Of a stretch of 64,000 nucleotides of DNA, positions 12,901 to 27,900 are shown piece by piece. Positions within the stretch are counted from its first letter, which is position 1, and each line of letters opens with the position of its first letter. The stretch comes from Plazaster borealis (lineage: Eukaryota > Echinodermata > Asteroidea > Forcipulatida > Labidiasteridae), in NCBI GenBank assembly GCA_021014325.1, contig CM037467.1, forward strand, positions 5,580,001-5,644,000. The letters are read 5' to 3'. Under the pieces are notes generated by a model that did no database searches, was not told the origin of the DNA, and saw nothing but the letters and a program-made list of their open reading frames with translations. A program made the position numbers and the translations under genes.

Positions 12901-15900
12901 ATAGTTTATACTATCAACAGCTGTAGTGCTTCACTTGTAGTAAGTTTTTATGGGCATAATTTTTTTGAGTATTTACCAATCTATGACCCTACCTTTAAGA
13001 ATGACCTCAGCAGCAGCAAGCTGCCATATAAAGTTCACATTCCAGAATAAACATTTTAGAAGTTTCCAATGTTAATACTATCTACACTTCCAAAACAACT
13101 TTCCATTTTGCATTATATTTGCAGACATTTTAACTGAAAAAAAAGTGCTAAAAATTAAGAAAATAATGTATAAATCTGGGAAATCACTATGATCATAGAC
13201 AAATTTATGATCCACAAATAATCTGAAAACCGTCCATAAAACGAACTATACTGAAAGGTGTTAGAGCAAAGCGAAGTGCAGATGAATGTGTTGTTGTTTG
13301 CTTAACCTACATGTTCATGTATGCACATGTAGGTGCCATTAGTAGGTACATGTAGTTCTTGTACTGAGTGGGGACTAAGACATTTTATTATTTGAACAGT
13401 ATGACGCAAACAGGACGGCATTCTGGGAGCAGTGATCTCTGGCCTCCATTCCAGCCGCTGAAGCTCCCAACGACTGCCTTTCAAAACCTTCATCAGCTTC
13501 TTCACTGCAAGACCCTTCATGGTGCTATTTTTATCATTCTGTATAAGGTGATTTTATAGTCTTTCTAGTCATATTTCCATATTATTTGAAGGAAGTTCAT
13601 TGGTTTATAATGACAATTATTATATTAATAATAATAATACAACTAAAAAGGATTTCTTGGTCTTTTAACCAAAGTATCAAAACGCCTTACACTATTACAA
13701 CCCCTGTTCATCAAGGCTCAAGCAGTCCAAACAATCTCAACTCCTTAGGAGTATGCAGCACCAGCAGCCATTTATTCACATCAACAATCGCTACCCTCGC
13801 AGGTACCCATTTTCTCTTGGTGATGAGAAGCAATTATAGTTAAGTGTCTTGCTCAAAGACACATATGTCACATGACCTGTGATGATCGACTCGGTGCTTT
13901 ATGAGTCTTGTGGAAAAATTTCAAAATTTTAACATTTACTATCGTGGAAGTATCTGGAAAATCCTCTGTGTGGCTTTACCGTGTGCTTTACAGACCAAGT
14001 ACTGCCAGGTATGCAGCCCCATGCATACAAAGATAACTTAAATATTAATGACAGTAGTTCAAGGTCTGGATAGAATGGCAAGGACACAATTGGAACATGA
14101 GACTGAGAAATCCGGTTTACTAATGTCAGTGTTCTTTGTGTGTTTGTCTTTCTTTGCTGTAGGCTGTCCATCATGTCCATGGTAAAGCCATTACCGATTC
14201 TGTGCTGTATCTATGCATTGCTCTATTAGACATGATGTTGCAATGCCCAACGGTTAGAATAGTATCAAAGGTAAGAACCAAGAGGCAGGGATGGGAGGGT
14301 CACCCAAGACCCAGTTTGTGTCCTGTTGGGACAAAAGTTAACAAGTTTACTGAAACCTTTTAGTTATTGCAGAACATGTGGAAGGCAAGCCCAGAGTTTA
14401 ACATTTTCTTTTAACTCCTGAATAAGAAAAACTAGCTTTCCTTTACGCCCATTGATAAATGTAAAGATGGCATTACATGACACTTAACATGTGTGTACCG
14501 ACCAAGTAAGGACTTCTTGTGGTGCAGCACACCCCATCCCACCAAATTACTACCTCATCTTTTTAATATTTTACTTTAGACCCCAACACCAGATGTTATA
14601 AGAGGTGGTGATTTTTCAGCCATGTTTCCAGACAACTCGATCCTGAACAACTTAACACATCGCATTAAGACAGTTGAGATTCCTAGCTTACATGAAAAGC
14701 CATCTACATCGCATCAGGTATCTGGTTCATATTCCATAAGCTATAGTGTCAATGAGTATTTTCTGCTGAATTACTTCACCGTAAACTTGAACGTTTACCG
14801 TTTATATTTCATATAAGCCACAGTGTTTATGGGTAAATTACTAAATTACTTCACCTGCAACCTGCAGTTAACACAGTTTTTGGGATCTGTGCAACATTAA
14901 TAGGTAATAATTTCAAGGACATTCAAATGGATAGCTTTGTTTAAAGTGTCCATGTGGGTGTATTGATGTATAACATGCCCAGAACATTCTGTGTCAGACG
15001 ACTTCAACAGCAGTGGACGTGTTGACTTCCTTAAAGGTTTACTGTGTAGCGTGCACCATGTATACATGCTCTCGCTGTGTCACACTTCATTTGGCCCAGG
15101 ACAGACAGGGACAAAAGGCACTGGAATCAACTGTCAAAATCATACTTTACTACTTGGCATTTTTGTGTATTTTCCAATTCCAGACAGTTCTTTTGTCTGA
15201 CAGACTCTGGGAAGAACAGAGAATGTATTAATTTAGCAATACACTTGCACTAATAGTGATAAGCACTGTATAGGCTGGTGTGATATATAGTACATGTTTG
15301 TACCATAATCAATATTAGCATGTTTATCTTCAAGCAAAGTTGAATTCTTGAATCAAGTCTGATTGGTCGACCCATAGCAACAACATTGTGATATTAACCC
15401 GTATTGCACGGACCTTATCACAACTTGCTTATTGTGCTGTTCTAACTCCGTATACAGCGCTATTTTAAGCCATGCGTCAAGTTTGATTGAAGACAGAAAA
15501 ATAAAGCGCTTCTGCATCCCATATGCAACTTGGCCTTCCGCCTTATTGGATATGGGACACAGGAGCGCTATATTTTTCCGGATTCCACGAGTGCGTGTGT
15601 CTACCCGACTTGCTCTGAAACAAAGACGCGGAGAGTTGTCTTACGAAGATAGATTGCAGCACCTTAACTGGCATCCTCTAACAAACAGGCCTGACTATTT
15701 GCTCATTGCCTTTGTGTTCAAAGTTTTACATGGCACTTGTCACTGCGAATCAATTCTTGCTAGTATTTCCATTAATCCTCGTCATCTTGACTCGCTCAAA
15801 TTCCGTCATCTTCCTGCTCGCACTGACTCACTATTCCACTCACCTTCCCATCGTTTTCCCAGACTGTTGGACACTTTTCCTCCCAACACTCGGGAGGCTG

Positions 15901-18900
15901 CTGTGACACATCCTCTTCTGACATTTCTCCGCCATCTAAAAGGCGTCTGTTTAAACCCTGTTTTGCATTAGTTGTTCACTTGGGAGCATGCAGGTAGTGA
16001 ATACAGCCATTGTTTGATTGCGATTTCCTGTCCTATGTGTTTGAGTTAATCCTCCTGTTGTTATAGGGCATGCTTCCGAGCAACAGTAATTGAGTTTACT
16101 TTTGTTGTCCCTGACCCGCATGATTTGACGTTGTTTTCCCTGTGTTTGGTTCCCCACTTGTTTGCTGGTTTTGTTCCCCTCCTGCATGCTCCACCCTCAC
16201 TCGCTCAATGTGTTTGGTCCCTAGATGGGTTTTTTTGCCTTTACAATTGTTTCTTTTATTTACTTTTGTTTCTTCTTTTTTTCTCCTGCTTTTTTTTACC
16301 TGTAAATATTTATCTAGGGCTTACTTTCTTTTGTTATGTTTACTAGTGTTGTTTACATATTTGTTTTGTTTGGTTTACTTCTTTATTCATTTTCATGTAC
16401 TTGTTTCTCTGTTATTTTTGTATGGTTTGTCTTGGTCAAATAAATAATAATAATAATAATAACAATAATAATAATAACTAATAGTATGAATGTGCACAAC
16501 AACCCTGACAAAACATAAACCGATTTTGTTGTCTTTACTGAAGTATGATCACAGAAATTGATGAAATTGTCACAATTTGGTTGATTTATGTTAAAGGATA
16601 GAATTGAGTTTATTCTTCCAAGAACAATATATTGTATTTCACCTTAAATAAATGTCAACTTAAACCTGTAACAAATATCAACAAATTATTGAATGTTGGT
16701 TAACAGAGAACTATGGACAGCACAGATCTGCTGCTACAACAACTTCTCAATGAAGAGGTTAGCATCTACAGTCAGAACCTGTTTGGTTTAGCTGTAGGAT
16801 GGGAGGGACATCAAAATCTTGAAGAGGTGGAGGTTAACATGGAGGAAGAAGAGGTGTATGCGAGTGAGGAAGAGCAAGATTATGTAGAAGAGGAACTAGA
16901 TGGGATGGAACAGGAGGAGGTTGATATTGAAGAAGAGACTGATGGGATGGAGGTAGCGGAGGTGGGTGGAGACATGGAAGCTGATACTGTGCAAGGAGAT
17001 GGATATGATGTTGACACACAATCAGCTAGTTTACAAACAGCTGATGAGGTGAAGAAGCATGACAAATCCCTTCAACTAATATGAACATAAAATAGTAATA
17101 GTAGGATACTGAAATAGTTGGCATAAAACTAAGTTTTCTTGTATTTCAAAGTGTATTTGTGTCCGACATGTATTTCAAAGTGTATTGTCTGCGCCTTGAA
17201 CACCCAGCAGGGTGGATATGTGCGCATTACAAGTCTTGCTATTATTATTTATTATTGTTATTATTATTATTATTATTTGCTAATAAGTTTGTGACTATAC
17301 ATGTATGTCGACAAAGAGATGAGTATTGACTTCAATTCGTGTGTGTTCATTACTCATTTACATAATTTGTTTTAGCATAAGTCAGGGTTGGCCTCTATTA
17401 ATTCCAATTATGTACTCGTACTATTAAGAATTTCTGGTAATGAAACCAAGGATGCCTCAAAAACGAGCTTAATCACTGTAACTCCGAAACCTAATAAAAA
17501 CCTGTAAGCAAGGATGCTTGCAATGAACCAGAAACACCGAGGTAAACCTCTAGTCTTCCATGTTACGTGACCTGCGTTCTTTACGTACACTACCTGTTCT
17601 AGTATATGGAGGCAATTACAAAGAACTTTCTTTGTTATTATTATTGCTATTGTTGTTATTATTATTATGGTAAAGTATCTTGCTAAAGGACACAACCATC
17701 GTGACCAGCCAGGCCAGGGTTTAAACTCGCACTCTGTGAACAACAGAACATGAATATGGTGCACTAGACCGCTCGGCTGTGACACTTCTACATTACATGT
17801 ACATGTACCTGTAGATGCAATGATATTACAGTATGAAACAGCTTGTTGTTTCTCCATGCATTGGCATCACATGCGGCTTCTATATCAGCCCATGTTCTGC
17901 CATTTTGGGAGTCAAATTGCATGTAAAGATACGGTGTGAGTTTAACCACATGTGCTTTTTACCTTAAATATGCGCTGCACGGTAACACACAGAAAATATG
18001 ACTCAAAAAAGTGCACAACCAAGATTACTTGTGGATGATGACGCAATTTGAATAGGGTTAATGACGTCTTGAATTTACTATTTTCAGCCAACGGAAGTTC
18101 CTCAAGACCTTTCTGCCACAACTTCAACAGCAACAAGTTCTTCCAAGAAGTCATCAAAGGTCCAGACAGTCCTCTGGACTCCTTGTAAGATGCTTACTAT
18201 CAATGAGACAATGCTGGATCTTCTGGTGAAGTTACATTCTAAGATGGTGGGTAAAGAAGGCTCATACTTACCTCCATCTATGAGGACAGAGAAGGGCGAG
18301 AAGAATGACCAAGGAGTACAGGTAAGTAGGCCCTGTGTTTGTGACTAGACCTTAATACCGATGACGTCACCGTTTGTCTCTGGTCAACTGTTGGAAATGC
18401 TGTACCAAGTTACAGCACTTAAACAATGCAGTAAACAAACCATGACATCATCAGTACAGGGGTCTATTGTCTATTGGTTGTCTTCATTCCACCTCATTGC
18501 TTAATCAATTGATTGTCTATTTAATGGATCATTCCATGGCTGAATAGCGGTGAATAGTATCACCAACTGCACATTTACCAATTCAACCATGTAAACTGAG
18601 TCTCGCATAATCACACAATTTGTGCGTCATTTTGGATTACATTTGTACAATATCCAACAAGCTTGAAAATAAAATTCCAGAGATAATGGGGTCTGCAGTC
18701 GCTCATAAAAGTTTAGTTACTGAAAATTATGATATGCACTATGCCATTTTCCTTCCAGAGATGGGCACGTGATCAATATGCAAGCCAGGTCTCTGGTGTT
18801 TTCTAAGTATTGTGTGTAACTGTCTATACATGTAGTTTCCAAGTGGTGTGTGTAACGGTATAAAGTTTCTGAGTGTTGTGTGTAATGATTTTTAGTTGTA

Positions 18901-21900
18901 AAAATGAAGCCATTCTCTAGTATCTAGTATACAGAGGAGGCAGTTGGCGCATTCATAGAACCCAATACCAACCAACATATTATATTTCGGTCAACAGCAG
19001 TGTGCAACATTCCTATATTGTACTCCCAAATTCTATTGAACTTCATACCCACATACACAAGCTTACTGCGACATGCTAAATGGCTGTAGAATAAAGAACT
19101 TAACTGTCAAAGTTTACCTGCACAGCATTCCGCAAGACCAACTTTAAGTTCAACCTTTCTCAAGAATATCATATTCTAGAATTCATGTTGTCTTCAATCG
19201 TTTTAAAATGTTGCCATATGTACAAACCTTCAGGGAGAATAAAACCACCCAAATGAAGTTGAAATCGAAGGGAATAGAACTACAACAGGTTTTTTTGTGT
19301 CATTTGTTTGGGACTCTACCCATGTGCGTGTATCGGAGTACTCATGTTTGAGACTCTAGCCATATGCGTGTGTCAGAGCACACGTGTTTTGGACTCTAGC
19401 CATGTGCAGATGTCGGAGTACTCATGTTTGGGACTCTAGTCATGTGCGTGTGTCAGAGCACACGTGTTTGGGACTCTAGCCATGTGCAGATGTCGGAGTA
19501 CTCATGTTTGGGACTCTAGCCATGTGCGTGTGTCAGAGTACTCATGTTTGGGACTCTAGCTACATGTTTATGCGAGTGTTGGAGCACACATGTTTGGGAC
19601 TCTAGCCGTATGCGTGTGTTGGAGCACTCATGTTTGAGACTCTAGTAAAGTGCATGTATGCACAATAATCAAGTGTAGCCAGTTCAACCTTCTGCAAAAC
19701 AGGGCTAATGAACAAGAATAGCAAAATTTATAAATGTATTCCCTTTTCATTTTTACGAAAGCATAGAAAGAAAGCATAGTTTACTTAACTTTTAGCAAAA
19801 AACAAGAGAAAGTTGTTCATTGATGTGAACGTTTGCATCAGGGTTTCTAAAAAAAAAATTTAAAAAAATCTTCTCGTCATCACCTTTTTCCCCCTTATTT
19901 ATCACTAATTTGTTTATTCCCTGGCTTTAAATACATGTGTGTTGTTTATTTTTCCTTAGGTTGGTGGAGGTGCATTCTATGTCAAAAGACTACTGGATAA
20001 GATTTGTCATGTACACCCTGAAAGTCAGATACAAATAGAGGAGCTTTGTCAATTTAAAGATCAACCTGATAATGGACAAACTGAAAGCAATGCACAAAGT
20101 TCAACTGACAGGTAAAACTCACCCTAACCCAAACTTTGTAAGGTATTTTTAGATATCAACTATTTACAGTATTTTATATATTTTCAAAGCAACTTGGACG
20201 TAACTTAACAAAAAGACAGGATGAAAGCATTAATGTAAGATCTGTAACTGGCATGAACTGTTCCAAGGCAACATTAACCCAAAGCCATACTCATTATGTG
20301 ACAGAGATGAAAATGACGATGTTTCATTATCGACAAGGTTTTTCCAATCAACTCAACCTTTAACTTAAAGGCAGGGTATACTTTTGGTAATTGTCAAAGA
20401 CCAGTATCCTCACTTGGTGTATCCCAATATATGCATAAAATAACAAACCTGTGAAAATTTGAGCACAATTGGTCATCAAAGTTTCAAGAAAACTATGAAA
20501 GAAAATACACCCTTGTTACATAGAATTGTGTGCTTTCAGATGCCTGAGAAAGGCTTCATGCCTGAAGCCTTTCTCAGATTCAAATTTTATCTCTTTTTCT
20601 AAACTACATTACTTCAAAGGGGTTGTTTCTGACAATGTTTTATAATATCAAAAGCTCTCCAGTGCTCTTTACCATGGAAGTTTTTACAGTCATTAACTTG
20701 TAGAGTAATTAACAAAAGTATGCCCTGCCTTTAATATTTATCAAGTGGAAGTTATTTTACCATATGATCTTATCCCAAGTTTCAGTTCTTGGCACTGAAC
20801 TTGACACAGCAATGTTTTAAAGTGACAGAATAGACCTTATCTCATGGCACTTCTCACCCTAATCAAATGATCACTGCTGACAGTAGAAGGAAATTTGAGC
20901 ATGAAGCATATCTCAACCTAATCAAACGATCAGTGCTTACAGAAGAATGAAATTCTAAGCATGTAGCAGAGAGTTTTGGCGTTATGTTTAAGGCGGGTAT
21001 CACATAACTAAGGATGCCTATATCTAGCACAGAAACTGTAAATAGGCCCTGGTCATTGTATGCACATAATGCTGTTGTATACAGAACCATAAAACTGGTT
21101 GAAGATCTATTACTTATAAAATAAAAATTAAATTGAGGAACATTTCACTCTCTGACTATTGTTTCTATCGCTTTAAAAACCTTTTACCCTTGTATTGTTA
21201 AAATATTGACTGCAAGTTGCAGGGATGAGATAATTAGACTACAAATACAATCAATAAAACAAAAGGCCTTACTGGGTAAATTTTCATTCAATTTTGGGGT
21301 GAAGATAGCTTAGTTTGGCAGAGCACCAGCATTTAATCTGGAGGTTGCAGATTCAGAACCTGTTCTAGTAAATGTTTCTTTATACACCCCCAAATAATTA
21401 ACCTACCAATACAAATTCAACCCAATATTTTTGTTTTCCTTGCCATAGGAGAAAGAAGGCACGTGAGTCTCAGCAGAAGTTGTTTGCAAAACTAGCCGCT
21501 GAGCAAAGGAAATTTTTGGCAAAATCCCTTGAAACAGGTACAGTATTTAAGCCAAGTTTGCATGACCCCTGACTCCAATACGTATTTTTGTTACAACAAA
21601 TTCTACCAAACTTTTACTTATCTAGAAATGTCAAGGTTTGGGAATTGGTTAACTTCTTTCTTAGCCATCAATCTGGTATTTTGGAGTGCCCTTTGTATGA
21701 GATTTCTACAAAAATATTCATAATACATAGAAGAAATTAGCATAATAATACAATGATTTATTTATACAGCATGATAATTAAAATGAATAATTTGAATATA
21801 CATGTATAGGGCCCAATGTAAACACCAGCCTCTGTATTTCACAGTAATTAGACTTACATAAATGCAGTTGTTCAACTGTATACTGGTGGAAAGTAATGAA

Positions 21901-24900
21901 GACAAGACTAAGAAGCCAAATCATGAGGTCAGACGGACCAGTTGTATCAGAATCGACAGGCTACACTTTTGGTGATTGTCAAAGACAAGTATCCTCACTT
22001 AGTGCATCCAACATATGCAGAAAATAACAAACCTGTGTACACTCAATCGGTCATGAAAGTTGTGAGAAAATAATGAAAGTAAAACCACCCTTGTTGCATA
22101 GAATTGTGTGCTTTCAGATGCCTGAGAAAGGCTTCATGCCCTGAAGCCTTTCTCAGATTCAAATTTCTGGGTGAAAATTACCTCTTTCTCTAAAACTACA
22201 CTACTTCAAAGGGAGTCGTTTCTCACAATGTGTTTATACTATCAACAGCTCTTCATTGCTCCTTACCATGTAAGTTTTATGGTCAATAACTTGTAGAGTA
22301 ATTACCAAAAGTACACCCTGCCCATAATACATGTAGTTTACATCATATGTTGCATTCTGGACTAGTGTTTTCTTAAGTAACTGATACCCTCTTATATGGA
22401 CCAGACAGTCTCTATCTGACATAACCATTCTACCATTTCACTCTTCAGCGCTTGATTGTTATGCATGTTTTTAATGATAGAGGAAAGTTTAGCAGAGGTA
22501 CCAGATGCTGAGGATGACAGAGAAACTGCCGCACCTAAGGAAGCTGATGCTAGAGAAATGTTTGAATGTGTCATATGTGGGCAAACAGCGCCCTCAACAG
22601 ACGGTAATCCGATCGGGATGGTGGCACTAATGCAAGCAACAGGAGGTATAAACTCTGCATACTCCAGATTATAAGAACTATTATAAACTCTAAACCAAGA
22701 TAAATGCACTTTGAAACTAATGTTAAAGACCAATCAACTTTTAATGTTTTGCATTTGTCTTTTACCAATGTATTCTGTCATTGCTGAGAAACACTCATAT
22801 GCATATTGTGCAAAAGTCCTGAACTTGTGTTATGCTAGTGCTTTGTATAGTTAAGCTGGAGCAGATTCTCTACACCAGTTCCCCAGACCAAAGACATTCT
22901 ATAAACTCTCTCAACTCATTGGGAGTAGGCAGCTCCGGCAATCAGAGTGAGGCACAAATAGCTTATCATAAGACCGATCTTCTAATAGTATACTAATTAG
23001 ATCATGAGAAGCAATAAGAAGCAATGGCTAGCGCATTGTTGCCATTCTGATGACTCGATGTGGAGTCATATTGACTCAATTCGTCTGACGACATCACCAC
23101 AAGAATCTTGGTTTTGCCATTTTGGGAGTCAATGTCCCTATGTATTATAATAGGGTGTTGCTCAATTAAGGTGGCATGGTGTTTACATGTTTACCATAAT
23201 TTGTATGGTACGTGCAATTTGACTCCCAAAATGGTGAGCGTGGCAGACAGGATCCTTGTGTGACATTGGTGTAAGGCGTCAACACTAGACTGGAGCACAC
23301 CAAGTAGTCAATGCTTAAGTGGTCAATGTACTTTTTCCTATAGAGGAATCACGAAAGAACATAAAATGTATACTGTTTGATTTACTGCAGTTCTTGGTCA
23401 TCGGTCTCAGGTTTCTGAGGCTCAGACTTTACCAACACAAAGTGGTGAAGAAATTACCCATGCTGGACGATGCAGGAATGTCAACCAAAGGAGGAAGGAA
23501 GATCTGATGAGGAACTTTAATAAGGTATTGCTTGGTCTTGTAGTTGAATCAGTCTTGCATTTTTGTATGTGAATTTTTTTCCCCGACAGCACTGTACCTC
23601 ATATTGATTCAAAAATTGATAACAGTACAAATGCTGTACTAATTAATTAATAACGAGTTTGTATAGAGCTAGCGCTGGACAGTATCAAAAACAGTACAAA
23701 TGCTGTATTAATTAATTAATAACTAGTTTGTATATAGCTAGCGCTGGACGATATCAAAAGTTGACTGAAGATCATTGGTTCAAATCTCGCTCTAGTCATT
23801 TTTTGTTCTGCCCCAAGTTATTTAAAATTTACCCTTGTGGTTAATTACTTGATATTTGAAATGAAAAAGTCGCATCCCCTCCCTTGGCTACCGCTTCCCA
23901 GATTGTATCGTAAACTTGGGTGTAATCCCTGGCTACGTGGTAGTTAACGGTTGTATGGCTTCTGACTGGCACCCCCGAACAAAGATATGGACAAAATAGG
24001 GCGACGGCCAACATGGGGCTAGATAGCTCAGTTGGTAAAGTGCTGGCACATTAATCGGGAGGTCGTTGGTTCAAATCCCGCTCTGGTGAATTTTTCTTTG
24101 TTCAACCCCAAATTACCTCTGAAAAGACATTAAGTAATTTATTTCATTGATTTAGATTTTAATGTTGGGCATCTTCTAGGAGAATACTCATAAGAGTTCA
24201 TATGTTATTGGTTATTGGAATCATTTTGTAATTACAAAACATTGCGCATAAGGTATGGGACCACTAGGAGACCTTTTTGGGGACATGCTTTGACAATAAA
24301 CCAAAGCTGTATAGTGTTTCTGGATTTGAAATTGTAAAGCACTATCTATTGTTTTGGTTTGAAGGACTCATTGCGGACATCTGTTGATACTGAGTGGAAT
24401 GGAGTTCATATTCAGAGTTGTAGACATTACCTCCATCTAAGCTGCCATCAATCCTACCTTAACTCATTACAGGTAAGTGAAACTTGTAAGATCTAGTTTG
24501 TCCATGGGGTCTCATCAAGTGGTCTAGTGCACCAGATTCAAGATCTGGTAGCTTAGTCATCGGGTTGTGGGTTTGGATAAAGGAATAAAACAGTGGTGAC
24601 AAGGTCTTAATTGGCCGTTTAAAATCGGCAGGATCAGGGCCATGCGATAAAGGACTGAGCCGAAGGTGATGTCCTTAATCTCACTGCCACAACCATGAAG
24701 GTTTTAAATGGCCGTTTAAGACCTCGTTGCCACTGTTTTATTCCAATTCACAAATATCTTTCTGTTAAAAACAGTAAAAAACCTCTAAAAGTTCCAACAA
24801 ATCTGACAGTTTAGCCTCAGCTCGCCTCAACTCTGGATTGAATTTCTATCCATGTTGAGCGCTAAGTAGCTCCTCTCTCAAGTTTCGAATTTTCATGCTT

Positions 24901-27900
24901 AAGTTTCAAATTTACGCGAGACAAATTTTCTACCTACCGACTTAAATTTGGCTGTGAAATTCGCGCGCTCATCTGATAGCATCCTCTTTTGACTCAATTT
25001 TCTCAGGCCATGTTTAAACACTCCTCACTGTGTTTATATCACATGTTTAAACATGGCCACGTGATCTCCTCTCGACCAATCAGAATAGATAAACTGTCTC
25101 AGGTGTTTTGAAAGACACTCGTGTCCCAGGGGCAAGACACTTAACTGTAATTGCTTCCTGTCACCCAGGTGTAAATGGGAACCTGTGAAGGCAGAGACGG
25201 TTCTTATGAATGTAGTCAAAGGTGAGAATATTGTAATTAGTTGAAATATGGAATGTTCCATTTTGTGAGGCGAAATTGAGTTGAATGGAACAGTCCATCT
25301 TTCAACAAATGAAAATATTCTCTCCATTGCATGAAAGCAAAACATTTTTGTCTGTGTTATGTAACATCCATGTAGATCTTTGTCATTTGATTGGAGGATT
25401 AAACTATGACAATAAACAAACTGTACAAGATTGTACTCTAGCATCCACTATGAGGGTGTTTTGTATTGCCGTGTATAACATGTGGTGTGGTCTAGCATGC
25501 AATAGTAAGAAAGGGTGGGACAAAAATGCATCAAAATAGTACCAAAATGCACAGTTTATAACGTATACTATGAATGCTGTGTGACCTATAATCTTCCAAC
25601 CAAATAATAATAATAATAGTGGCTTCTTATATAGCGCTCATATCCGTCTCTCAGTGACGCTCAAGGCGCTTCAATATTCAGTATTTTCCTGCAAGGTATG
25701 TGGGGCTACGTAAGTATGAGACCTACTCCTTTACATAGCACCATGTAATTGTTTACAAGGTGTTGTGGCGCAATATGCAGCCAATCAAACCAGGAACACC
25801 GGGGCGACCCCTTCTCTTTTCGATAAGTGCACTTGGTTCTTTTACGTGCATTACACAACACACGGGACCAATGGCTTTACGTCCCATCCGAAGGACGCAG
25901 CATTAATGTTTAAGTGTCTTGCTTAAGGAACAAGTGTCACGACCGGGACTCGAACCCACACTCTGCTGATCAGAATCACCAGAGCTTGAGTCCGGTGCTC
26001 TAATCCGCTTGACCACGACATGCCAAGGATATACTTGGGTGTTGTATACAAATTAGTAATGCACTTATTATTATTATATTTGTGACTATTCAACACTTGA
26101 ATTTCTTTCTCTCTACTGTTGTCAGGAGTACCAGTTCAACCATCTTCATGTCCACAGCAAAGGAGAGTATGAGTGTCCGTTATGTCGACAACTGGCTAAC
26201 TTTGTCTTGCCATGTATGCCTTCATTACAAGACTCTACAACAAACAAACCTCATGGGGTGGAGAGAAACTATTCTTGTATTATAGCTGAGGTGATGGACA
26301 GGTTAATAAATAGAAGAGAGATACCAGGATCACTCAGGGTAAGTATTAGAGCATTGTGACTAGTATGACATTATTGCAGCTCAGGGCCCAATTTCATAGA
26401 GCTGCTAAGCACAACAATTTGCTTAGCATGAAATTTCTTCCTTGATAAAAACAGGATTACAAACCAAATTTCCACGTGATTTTCAGGATAAGCAAACAAC
26501 AGCTGAATACCAGTAGCAAGCAATATGCAACACATGGAAATTTGGTTGGTAATCCTGTTTTTATCAAGGAAGAAATTTCATGCTAAGCAAATTGTTGTGC
26601 TTAGCAGCTCTATGAAATTGGGCCCTGATGTTTATAGGGAATTAAATTCTAGTCTGTTCATTCTTGACACTTTGTTTGTCATTTGAACTTAACTTGGCTC
26701 AGAGGATTGGACATAAAGCCATAGATCTTGTGTCCTCTATGCAGCATAGTCAAAGAACCATGAAGACTAATCAGTTGAAGAGTAGGGGTTGTAATGACTA
26801 ATTATCTATCATGGCCAAATGAAGGTGTTGTGTACCAAGTCAAGCACTAAAGCTGAATTGCTCCACAGATTCTCAAGATCACAACATCCAAACCATTCCA
26901 AATTATTGTCCTAGTTATTCCACCATTGCGATGGATAGTTTAAAGTTGTCAGCAATACTGTATAAAAGAAGTGCTAAGAGAAAGATGTTTAACCCTCCTA
27001 CTGTCTAACCACTTGATTTCATCCATTGTGGTTTTAAATAAGGGAATAAAAGAGGTCAGCAGGGTCATGACCTTCGGCTCGGTCCTTAATTGCACTGCCA
27101 CAACCCTGCAAGGTATTACTCAGCCGTTCAGGACCAAGTCATTACTCTTTTATTCCCATTCATAAATACCATTTTTTTAAAAATAATGTAGGAAAATCTG
27201 TAGAACTTATCTGTTTTGTAAATTTTCAATTTATGTCACGTCCTCGGGCTTCGTTTCGCGAGGGGTCAAATTGTGTGTGATGCTCAATGGTTGTGCATGC
27301 AAATGCATACTATGAGTACCATTATGTATTGTTTGCATTATGCATTATTTAGTGCACACGTAAGATTGTGTGCCAACACTTGTATGGCTATTAGCCTCCA
27401 ACATGCATTAGTCAGCCCGTCTTATTCAGCTCAAACTATAGCCCTTTTCAAATCCACGGCTTTGGCTTGGGATTCGGCTTCAGGCTCCGTTCTCTCGTCT
27501 GAATCCCTGAACGCATAGCACGCGATAGTCAAAACAACTGAGGGGCCTAGCTAGCCTGAGCCGAATCCGAAGCCGTGGATTCGAAAAGGGCCTATGTCTT
27601 TATCATTGATTTGAGACCGGTGAAACACTACCATGTGAACATTTTTTGACCAATCAGAGTTCATAATTTTTGAATGATAGATAAACTATGTCAGCCTGCC
27701 ATTTGATATCAATATGTGATCTGATTGATTTTGAGATCTAACGCCTCTATTTATTGCTCTTTAGGGAATTCTTGCTGCAACAGAGAAAGTCTTTGTGCCA
27801 AGACTTCAGATGGAGAATAGGTTCACACATGGCTTTGGTTTAATGAGAGTTGCATTACCACCCATGGAAATGCATCAGATCTTATTGCAGTCAACAGCAC

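Noticed and set aside
12853..13050. Second copy of UBR3 exon 9, because the frame ends in KVHIPE
   Set aside because: Only the KV(H/Y)IPE string matches; the rest is repeat-derived and the frame stops at once.
25900..26035. tRNA-Leu gene on the minus strand
   Set aside because: Good tRNA-Leu-like boxes, but continuous with a ~300-bp SINE body and ATT tail.
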